DNA from: Magnetococcales bacterium
GTDB taxonomy: Bacteria; Pseudomonadota; Magnetococcia; Magnetococcales; DC0425bin3
Direction: 5' to 3'
DNA: 8,857 bases
Assembly: GCA_015229045.1 (NCBI GenBank)
Contig: JADGCJ010000133.1
Location: forward strand, 1-8,857
Made by a program: the position numbers and the translations under genes. Positions 1-5,764 of the stretch are shown here, in pieces; the first letter of the stretch is position 1; every line of letters begins with the position of its first letter. Under the pieces are notes generated by a model. The model ran no database searches. It was not told the origin of the DNA and saw only the letters and a program-made list of their open reading frames with translations.

Positions 1-50
1 AGAACATTTCCTTTTTTTGATATTTAAAAGATAACATATTGAAAGTCAAA
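1..50 (-). repeat. Solo/truncated copy of the dispersed element end, cut by the window edge
   Basis: This stretch matches the right arm of the palindromic element at 5310-5761: the shared block AGAACATTTCCTTTTTTTGA is followed by a diverged TTAAA..AACATATTGAA and a degenerate outer end (AGTCAAA against CGGCAAC). The outer end points right, so any remaining element lies to the left, outside the window. There are a few substitutions and one indel against the 5310-5761 arms, so this is an older or separately inserted copy. Confidence 0.8.
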
Positions 51-62
51 AGATTGTGGCAT

Positions 63-92
63 AAAAAAACCCGGATCTTCGCAGATCCGGGT
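63..92 (-). terminator. Rho-independent terminator (leftward)
   Basis: Read on the minus strand, a perfect 10-bp stem ACCCGGATCT / AGATCCGGGT (69-78 with 83-92) closes a 4-nt loop and is followed at once by a run of seven T. It is the only strong terminator to the left of the cyclase gene. It could end both that mRNA, which shows no closer terminator, and the proposed small RNA. Confidence 0.9.
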
Positions 93-239
93 GGTGTCGT
101 CTCCCTCTGGGGGAGCTGGACGGGTTCCGAAGGGGACAAATGCATTCGTCGCAGTGGGCTTCCAGAGCTCGTTCGTTTAGTGTCGATTGAGTAGATCAGT
201 TTCTTGGAGCCTGCAACCAGAGCACCGTTCCTCGGTTTG
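63..239 (-). ncRNA. Candidate sigma-54-dependent structured small RNA, about 177 nt
   Basis: No convincing ORF fills this stretch. On the minus strand a sigma-54 promoter (250-266) predicts a start near 239, and an intrinsic terminator ends the transcript near 63. In between are compact hairpins: ACCG-AGGAA-CGGT at 236-224, only a few nt from the predicted 5' end; GACGAA-TGCA-TTTGTC at 150-135; and CTCCC-CCAGA-GGGAG at 115-101. Several GGA triplets occur, one in the loop of the first hairpin, as in CsrA/RsmA-sequestering RNAs. I do not recognise a named family. The length fits 6S RNA, but the 5' hairpin leaves no 5'/3' closing stem. It could instead be a structured 3' UTR of the cyclase mRNA. 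Confidence 0.5.
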
Positions 240-249
240 TTTATTATGT

Positions 250-266
250 AGCAAGTGCCGGGCCAA
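250..266 (-). promoter_or_regulatory. Sigma-54 (RpoN) -24/-12 promoter
   Basis: The minus strand reads TTGGCCCGGCACTTGCT. Against the RpoN consensus YTGGCACGNNNNTTGCW it differs only at one A, and the GG-N10-GC spacing is exact. It points left into a non-coding stretch that ends in a terminator. Sigma-54 promoters require an enhancer-binding activator, whose site would probably lie within the 3' part of the cyclase gene; I could not identify it. A small inverted repeat CAATA/TATTG (264-279) overlaps the upstream edge. Confidence 0.6.
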
Positions 267-363
267 TAATTGAATATTGATTTATCCCATTGTTATCATT
301 ACAGAAACATTTTCTGCCGCGCGGTGTGTCAACCAGCCTTCGGCAAAAAGTGCCAACAAAGCC

Positions 364-2454
364 TCAATCCGTTGACGCTCCGCCACGCAGGTAGACGCCA
401 ATTTTCTGATCTTCCCGGGCGATGTGGTTGACCAGCCAGTCGAAAAGCAGCGACTGCAGGCGGAACAGCAGATAGGCTTCCCGATGATCCGATCCGGCCA
501 TTTCGTCCCGGAGACGCTGGAAGTCGACGGTGAAGGCGCGATGTTTGGCGCGATGCAGAGCCATGGCGGGATAGCCCCATTTCTCCATCAACGTCTCTTC
601 TTCACTGAAATGGTTGAGGGTGTAATCCATCAGGAAGGTCATGGATTCGAGCAGAACCTCCCGGGTATGACGGGAATGGAGAGCTGCTTCCACCCGAGCG
701 GCCATCTCCATGATCTGACGATGCTGGGTATCGATGCTTTCCACCCCGACGGCCAGTTCCGGGGTCCAGACCATGGCCCGACCGGCGGATCCCCCGTTGG
801 GAAGACGCCCTTCCTTGAGATGGGTGGCGATGCGTTCCAGATAGATCTTGGCCACCGGATCCCGTCCGCCATGGGTTTGGCAGGTCAGGAAGAGGTCGTG
901 GGCCGCGGTCAGTTCGCCGAGATGGAAGAGGGCCACCGCCTCCTCGAACTGGGTGCGGGTGATCTGTTTCTCGTGCCGGAGGGAGTCGACATCGGTATCG
1001 AAGACTTCGTAAACCAGCACCGGCATCTGCCGTCCCCGTGGTCGGAGATAGTCGATCAGGCGCATGGAGAAGCGTTCCGGATGCTGCAGGTGGAAACGGG
1101 TTTCGTGGGTGATCAGCAGGCGTGTTTCGTACTGATTGGTCAGGCCTTCCATGCGGGAGGCGATGTTGACCACGTCGCCGATCACGGTGTTTTCCATGCG
1201 TTCCCGACCGCCGATGGTACCCAGCATCACCCGGCCGGTATTGAGACCGATGCCCATGCGCAAGGGCAGTTTCTGGTAGTGGATGCGTTCCAGATTGTAT
1301 CGGTCCACCTCCTGGCACATGGCCAGGGCCGCCTGGACCGCTTCATCGGGCGAGGCGGGGAAGAGGGCCATGATGGCGTCCCCGATGAACTTGTCGATGA
1401 CGCCGCCGTGTTGTTGAATCGGCGGTTCCATGCGTTTCAGGTAGCCGTTGATGAAGAGAAAGACCTCGTGAGGGGTCATCACCTCGCAAAGGGAGGTGAA
1501 GCCGCGGATATCGGAGAAGAGGACCGTCATCGAGGCTTCGATGCTGTCGCCGAGGGCCACGCCGGTGATGTCCGGCTTGCCAAGCAGTTCGATGAAGCGG
1601 TGGGGCACGAAACGGTCGGCGGCGTTGTGCAGGGCTTGCAGACGCTCCTGGGCCTCCTTGCGGGCGGTGATGTCGATGACCACGCCGGTGAAGAGCCGAC
1701 CCTGGGGCAGGGGCACCTCGCTGACCGAGAGTTCGATGGGAAAGAGGGTGCCGTCCTTGCGTTTGCCCAACAGCTCCCGGCCGTTGCCCAGGATGCGCTT
1801 CACCCCGGTTTCCCGATAGCGGTCCAGGTAGCCGTCGTGGTTTTCGGCATCGGGGGAGGGCATCAACAGGTTGACGTTTTTGCCGTAAACCTCTTGTGCG
1901 CCATAGCCGAACATCTTTTCCGCCGCCAGATTGAAGGATTCGATCAATCCGGCTTCGTTGATGACGATGATGCCGTGAACGGCGGTTTCCAGAATGGAGC
2001 GGATGCGGGCTTCGCTCTGCATCAGCTTCTGTTGTTTGGCCATCACCTTTCCGGTGTTGGATTTCATCCAGGTGATCAAGGTTTTCAGCAGGTTGACGGC
2101 GGCGGTGCCGTCAAGGCGCATCAGGGACCAGAGATCCTCCTCGGTGATTTCCAGCACCCGTGAAGGTTCCACCACGACGACGAAGGCCGAGGGGCGGGAG
2201 CGTTCCAGCAGGGAGCTTTCGCCGACGGCGCCGCCGGGTTCGATGTAGCGTTCGGGGGGCTCGCGGCGGTCGAAATGGATGGCGAGGCGTCCGGAGAGCA
2301 GAACGAACAGGCGATGATTGTCGTGGTCCGGTGAGAGAAGCACCTGGCCACCGGCAAGTTCGGTGACGCGCGAACCCCGTAATCCCTTGCGGATCACTTT
2401 GAGATTCATCCCGCGAAACAATTCAACCTGTTCCAGTTCCTTATGACTGACCAT
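364..2454 (-). CDS. cNMP-binding / FixL-like PAS / class III adenylate cyclase / bacteriohemerythrin fusion, 696 aa
   Basis: Predicted soluble signalling enzyme making cAMP from ATP. Domains: cyclic-nucleotide-binding-like 1-130; PAS 148-265; class III cyclase about 285-485; short helical TPR-like stretch 495-545; hemerythrin 561-691. The PAS resembles FixL: H206, R212 and R226 match the heme ligand His200, Arg206 and Arg220 of Bradyrhizobium FixL, suggesting an O2-binding heme. Cyclase residues are complete: metal Asp D315 (FSDIRGFT) and D359, adenine-selecting K355, and N430/R434 of VVNIASR. Hemerythrin diiron ligands H578, H615, E619, H634, H638, H677 and D682 are all present. There are no membrane segments or signal peptide. 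The cNMP phosphate-binding cassette (GESSLLERSRPSA, 78-90) has R-P where P-R is usual, so nucleotide binding is uncertain. The ATG is set by a strong Shine-Dalgarno sequence. Divergent from the MBL/cNMP/hemerythrin gene. Confidence 0.93.
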   Translation of the reverse strand: MVSHKELEQVELFRGMNLKVIRKGLRGSRVTELAGGQVLLSPDHDNHRLFVLLSGRLAIHFDRREPPERYIEPGGAVGESSLLERSRPSAFVVVVEPSRVLEITEEDLWSLMRLDGTAAVNLLKTLITWMKSNTGKVMAKQQKLMQSEARIRSILETAVHGIIVINEAGLIESFNLAAEKMFGYGAQEVYGKNVNLLMPSPDAENHDGYLDRYRETGVKRILGNGRELLGKRKDGTLFPIELSVSEVPLPQGRLFTGVVIDITARKEAQERLQALHNAADRFVPHRFIELLGKPDITGVALGDSIEASMTVLFSDIRGFTSLCEVMTPHEVFLFINGYLKRMEPPIQQHGGVIDKFIGDAIMALFPASPDEAVQAALAMCQEVDRYNLERIHYQKLPLRMGIGLNTGRVMLGTIGGRERMENTVIGDVVNIASRMEGLTNQYETRLLITHETRFHLQHPERFSMRLIDYLRPRGRQMPVLVYEVFDTDVDSLRHEKQITRTQFEEAVALFHLGELTAAHDLFLTCQTHGGRDPVAKIYLERIATHLKEGRLPNGGSAGRAMVWTPELAVGVESIDTQHRQIMEMAARVEAALHSRHTREVLLESMTFLMDYTLNHFSEEETLMEKWGYPAMALHRAKHRAFTVDFQRLRDEMAGSDHREAYLLFRLQSLLFDWLVNHIAREDQKIGVYLRGGASTD

Positions 2455-2461
2455 GGCAGCC

Positions 2462-2469
2462 CACCTCCT
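2462..2469 (-). promoter_or_regulatory. Ribosome binding site of the cyclase gene
   Basis: The minus strand reads AGGAGGTG seven bases before the ATG at 2454. This near-perfect Shine-Dalgarno sequence fixes the start codon and suggests efficient translation, in contrast with the weak site of the divergent gene. Confidence 0.85.
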
Positions 2470-2489
2470 GGGGCAAGGTTACCCTCTTC

Positions 2490-2520
2490 CGCAACAATAG
2501 GCAACCTGGGCTCTGTTGCG
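2490..2520. repeat. Inverted repeat in the divergent promoter region, possible operator
   Basis: CGCAACA (2490-2496) and TGTTGCG (2514-2520) form 7-bp inverted arms separated by 17 bp, with a third GCAAC at 2501-2505. It lies 36 bp upstream of the cyclase start codon. A weak leftward sigma-70-like pair, TTGCCT and TAACCT with 17-bp spacing, overlaps it on the minus strand. It could be an operator or chance; no known regulator box was recognised. Confidence 0.3.
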
Positions 2521-2546
2521 CGGCAAAACGGGTGGGATTGGTAACG

Positions 2547-2576
2547 ACGGGGGTCCGGGGCTCCCCGGTCCCCCGT
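2547..2576. repeat. Strong GC-rich hairpin between the divergent genes
   Basis: ACGGGGG-T-CCGGGG (2547-2560) pairs with CCCCGG-T-CCCCCGT (2563-2576) around a 2-nt centre: 13 base pairs with one internal T:T mismatch. No T-run follows on the plus side, so it is not a classical terminator. It lies in the 2455-2696 gap and would sit in the 5' leader of whichever transcript starts beyond it, or act as a barrier between the two promoters. Confidence 0.6.
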
Positions 2577-2696
2577 ATTTACAAGCGATTGCCCGGCACC
2601 GAAACCGGTATTGTATCCCGACGGCAATTGCGGCACAGTATATCGACTGGAAAATAGATAAAGTTCCACTTCCAAAGAACGACGCGGGTGGATGGC

Positions 2697-5306
2697 ATGG
2701 AGAAACTCCATAAAATTGCGGTATCCCAAGGCATCTACTGGGTGGAGGCCCCGTTGGCCGATCTGCGCATTTTGTGCGGATGTCCCGCCGACAGCGTCAA
2801 GCATCTGATCAAGCGGGGTCTCATCCTGCAGAAGGAGAAGCAGGGGGTGCCGTGCGAAAGCGGGCCCAACGCCATTCTGCTCTCCGACACCATGTTGCAG
2901 AACGGGGATTTCGCCAATTTGAGTGAGTTTCCCGTGCTGCAGATGCTCTACAAACAGGGCATGATTCTGCCGGGGCATCCCAACAATACCGGGGCCAAGC
3001 CGCTGCTCATCGGGTTGCCGCAGCAGGTCAACGCCCAGTTGCAATACATCTATCGCGGCAATTACGGGCTGGTTTCCCTGGAGGAGCTGATGCAGGCCGG
3101 GCTCTCCCGGGAGGCGGCGCAGGAGCAGATGCGTCTCAAGCTGCGTTTTGCCTTCGGGCGCATTCGTCCCTCCCAGGAGCTGCTCGACACCTGTCTGGTG
3201 GAGCAGACGGAGGTGGAAATCCGCAACGGTCTTTTCATCCGGCGCACCGCCACCAACCACTACGTCTTCCGCTTTCAGGAGGAGGAGGTGGCGGTGGATC
3301 TCAATCTCTCCCCGCGGGAGCAGTACGAAACCCCCTATCCGCTGGTGCATCAGCGTCTGGTGCGGGACTACTTCTCTATTATTCACTCCGGGGAGGGGGA
3401 TGGTTGGGATGTCAATCGTCCCACCATGTCAAGCATTCTGGTTTTTCAAGGCCGCATCTTCCTGGTGGATGCGGGTCCCAATCTGGCGCAGAATCTCACG
3501 GCGTTGGGGGTGGGGCTTGATGAAGTGGAGGGCATTTTCCACACCCATGCCCATGATGACCACTTTGCCGGCATCACCACTCTCATGCAGGCGGGTCATC
3601 GCATCCGTTATTTCGCCACGCCGCTGGTGCGGGCTTCGACGGAGAAGAAGATTGCCGCGCTCCTTTCCATGGAGGAGGAGCGTTTTCGGGATTTCTTCGA
3701 CATTTGTGATTTGACCTTCGATGTGTGGAATGACATCGAAGGGGTGGAGGTCAAGCCTATCTTCTCGCCTCATCCGGTGGAGACCTCCATCTTTCTGTTT
3801 CGCACCCTGTGGGCCAATGGTTACAAGACCTATGCCCATTTTGCCGATATCGTTCCGTTGGATTTGTTGCGGGGCATGATCACGGCGGACACTTCTGTTC
3901 CGGGGGTGAGTCGGGAGTTTTACAATCGGGTGGAGGAGGCCTATCTGACGCCCGCCGATTTGAAGAAGATCGACATTGGCGGGGGGTTGATTCACGGGCA
4001 GGCCAAGGATTTCCGGCAGGATGCCTCGGGCAAGATATTGTTGGCGCATGTGGCGCGGCCGTTGACTTCCGAGGAGAAGGAGATCGGCTCTTCGGCGCCG
4101 TATGGCACCTCCGACATTCTCATCGTGGGCAAGTCCGATTTCACGCGCCGTGGGGCTTTCGAGCATTTGCGCATCTATTTTCCGGACATGCCGGTGCATC
4201 AGGTGCGCATTCTGCTCAACAACGATCTGGAGGAGTTCAATCCGGGCAGCATCATTTTGCGGGAGGGCACTCGGGCGGGCAATGTGTTGTTGATTCTGGG
4301 TGGGGTGGTGGAGCGCATCATCTCCCGGGACAATGTGCAGAGTCGGCTGTCGGCGGGGGCGTTGATCGGGGAGAAGTCGTGTCTGCATCATCAAATCTCG
4401 CCGGCCACCTATCGGGCGGCCAGTTATGTGCAGGTGTTGCGGATTCCCGGCAGGCTTTATCTGGAGTTGGTTCGGCTGAATGGTTTGTTGCCCAAGATCG
4501 AGGCGTTATGGGAGAAGTGGTCCTTTTTCCAGACCACGACGCTGTTTGGGGAGGGGGTTTCCTATCCGGTACTCAGTCAGATATTGGATCGGGCGCGGGT
4601 CAAGCGGTTTCGTCCGGGGGAGCGCATCACCTGTCAGGATCTGACCAGTCTCAATCTGGTGCGCAGCGGGCGGTTGCGGCGTTTGGTGGGCAGTGAGTTT
4701 CTGGATATGCTGGAACGCGGGGCCTATTTCGGGGAGGAGGGGGCGTTATTCAGTCTGCCGTGTCTGTTCCGGCTGGAGGTGGAGGAGGAGACGGAGGTTT
4801 ATCAGGTGGATGGGGAGTTGCTGAAGGACATTCCCGTCATTCGCTGGAAGTTGTTCGAGTCGTATACGCGGCGCACCTTGCAGATTGTGCATGCCGGCAA
4901 TGATCGGGAGGTGTTGCGTTGGCGGGAGGAGTTCAGTGTGCATGTCTTGCGCATGGACACGCAGCACAAGACCTTGGTGGAGATTGCCAACGGCATTATC
5001 GAGATGCAGCGGGCGGGGGAGATGCCGCCTTTGGAGCGGGCCTTTCAGGCGTTGATGGATTATACCCGGTATCATTTCGCGGAAGAGGAGGCGTTGATGG
5101 CGCTTTATGGATATCCGGGGTTGGCGGTGCATCGGGAGCATCATCGGCGGTTGGTGGAGAGGGTGGTGGGCTATTGGGCGGTCTTGAAGGGTGGGGGAGT
5201 GGCCAAGGAGGATTTCCGCAGCTTCTTTACGGATTGGTTGGTTCATCATATTTTAGAAGAGGACCGGCAGTATGCGGCGTTCTTGAACAATAAATGTATT
5301 TATTAA
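2697..5306 (+). CDS. MBL-fold hydrolase / double cNMP-binding / bacteriohemerythrin protein, 869 aa; possible cyclic-nucleotide phosphodiesterase
   Basis: Soluble multidomain protein. Residues 1-235 form an N-terminal region I cannot assign. At 240-470 is a metallo-beta-lactamase fold: D258, the metal motif THAHDDH with H284, H286, D288 and H289, then H359, D384 and H433, a complete dinuclear site like those of RNase Z and class II cAMP phosphodiesterases. Two cNMP-binding-like domains follow, about 497-605 (cassette GALIGEK, 554-560) and 612-732 (cassette near 675-690). Both lack the usual Arg-Thr/Ser-Ala signature, so ligand binding is unproven. Hemerythrin at 740-865 has all ligands: H757, H793, E797, H812, H816, H851, D856. 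Substrate is unknown; cAMP is inferred from the cNMP domains and the divergent cyclase. I chose ATG 2697 over in-frame GTG 2688 because GGGTGG lies five bases before it; both sites are weak. The coding strand becomes strongly G-rich towards the 3' end. Confidence 0.88.
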   Translation: MEKLHKIAVSQGIYWVEAPLADLRILCGCPADSVKHLIKRGLILQKEKQGVPCESGPNAILLSDTMLQNGDFANLSEFPVLQMLYKQGMILPGHPNNTGAKPLLIGLPQQVNAQLQYIYRGNYGLVSLEELMQAGLSREAAQEQMRLKLRFAFGRIRPSQELLDTCLVEQTEVEIRNGLFIRRTATNHYVFRFQEEEVAVDLNLSPREQYETPYPLVHQRLVRDYFSIIHSGEGDGWDVNRPTMSSILVFQGRIFLVDAGPNLAQNLTALGVGLDEVEGIFHTHAHDDHFAGITTLMQAGHRIRYFATPLVRASTEKKIAALLSMEEERFRDFFDICDLTFDVWNDIEGVEVKPIFSPHPVETSIFLFRTLWANGYKTYAHFADIVPLDLLRGMITADTSVPGVSREFYNRVEEAYLTPADLKKIDIGGGLIHGQAKDFRQDASGKILLAHVARPLTSEEKEIGSSAPYGTSDILIVGKSDFTRRGAFEHLRIYFPDMPVHQVRILLNNDLEEFNPGSIILREGTRAGNVLLILGGVVERIISRDNVQSRLSAGALIGEKSCLHHQISPATYRAASYVQVLRIPGRLYLELVRLNGLLPKIEALWEKWSFFQTTTLFGEGVSYPVLSQILDRARVKRFRPGERITCQDLTSLNLVRSGRLRRLVGSEFLDMLERGAYFGEEGALFSLPCLFRLEVEEETEVYQVDGELLKDIPVIRWKLFESYTRRTLQIVHAGNDREVLRWREEFSVHVLRMDTQHKTLVEIANGIIEMQRAGEMPPLERAFQALMDYTRYHFAEEEALMALYGYPGLAVHREHHRRLVERVVGYWAVLKGGGVAKEDFRSFFTDWLVHHILEEDRQYAAFLNNKCIY

Positions 5307-5309
5307 GCA

Positions 5310-5761
5310 GTTGCCGTTCAATATGTTGCCTTTAAGTATCAAAAAAAGGAAATGTTCTGTCCTTTGACGTGGCCTTGGCCTTTGGCGGGTCGAAGCCAAA
5401 AGGAGAAGTGCCCAACTCCGCACCGTCTTCCAAACCCTGTCCCATCTTCGACCCGCCGGAGGGGGCAAGGGGAGGGCTTCATCCTCCCCATCCTTTTGGG
5501 ACGTGGCCATTCCGCCGCGATTTGAGTTTGATCCGAAAGTTTTGCTTGGAACAGGCTATGGCTTATTATGGGTGGTGAGTTCAAGGAGGGGGAGGGTGAG
5601 TCCCTCCCCTTGCCCCCTCCGGCGGGTCGAAGTGTTCACCAAGGTCGTGCGGGGAATCGGGTTGCTGCGCTTTCCTTTTGGCTTCGACCCGCTCAAGGCC
5701 ACGTCAACGGACAGAACATTTCCTTTTTTTGATACTTAAAGGAAACATATTGAACGGCAAC
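5310..5761. mobile_element. 452-bp palindromic, MITE-like non-coding element between convergent genes
   Basis: The outer 68 bp (5310-5377 and 5694-5761) are inverted copies with two mismatches, both starting GTTGCCGTTCAATATGTT and containing TATCAAAAAAAGGAAATG. An inner 31-bp pair (5446-5476 and 5602-5632) is perfectly inverted. The stretches between diverge, and the centre 5477-5601 is not palindromic. It encodes no credible protein: the short ORFs inside are proline/arginine-rich products of the GC-rich arms. With one further mismatch the symmetry continues through both neighbouring stop codons, so each gene runs straight into the same sequence. No clear target-site duplication is visible. 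Transcribed from either side it would fold into a large hairpin, so it may work as a bidirectional terminator. Single copies of its end occur at 1-50 and 7701-7762. The family is not one I can name. Confidence 0.75.
5384..5457. repeat. Hairpin nested in the left arm of the element
   Basis: GGCGGGTCGAAG (5384-5395) and CTTCGACCCGCC (5446-5457) are perfect 12-bp inverted arms. The right arm of the element has its own pair, at 5621-5632 and 5682-5692. The same 12-mer thus occurs four times in alternating orientation, and each arm can fold alone as well as with the other arm. Confidence 0.75.
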
Positions 5762-5764
5762 GGC

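Noticed and set aside
63..239. 6S RNA, SRP RNA or tmRNA
   Set aside because: The SRP GGAAGCAGCC-type core and the tmRNA tRNA-like end are absent. The ends do not pair to close a 6S-like rod, and a sigma-54 promoter would be atypical for all three.
264..285. FNR-type box near the sigma-54 promoter
   Set aside because: TTGAATATTGAT does not have the inverted TTGAT-N4-ATCAA arrangement.
424..2163. Long open frame on the plus strand opposite the cyclase gene (579 codons)
   Set aside because: It is the antisense shadow of a gene with complete domain motifs. Its product is low-complexity His/Gly/Val-rich sequence with no recognisable fold.
2406..3386. Minus-strand open frame overlapping the MBL gene start
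   Set aside because: It is antisense to the conserved start of the MBL/cNMP protein and would overlap the cyclase gene start and its ribosome site. No motif is present.
5285..5306. dif-like palindrome AATAAATGTATTTATT at the end of the MBL gene
   Set aside because: It consists of the last codons of the gene (Asn-Asn-Lys-Cys-Ile-Tyr-stop) and lacks the conserved XerC/XerD half-sites.
5369..5739. Short open frames inside the palindromic element
   Set aside because: They are Pro/Arg/Gly-rich translations of inverted-repeat DNA, without ribosome sites or conserved motifs.
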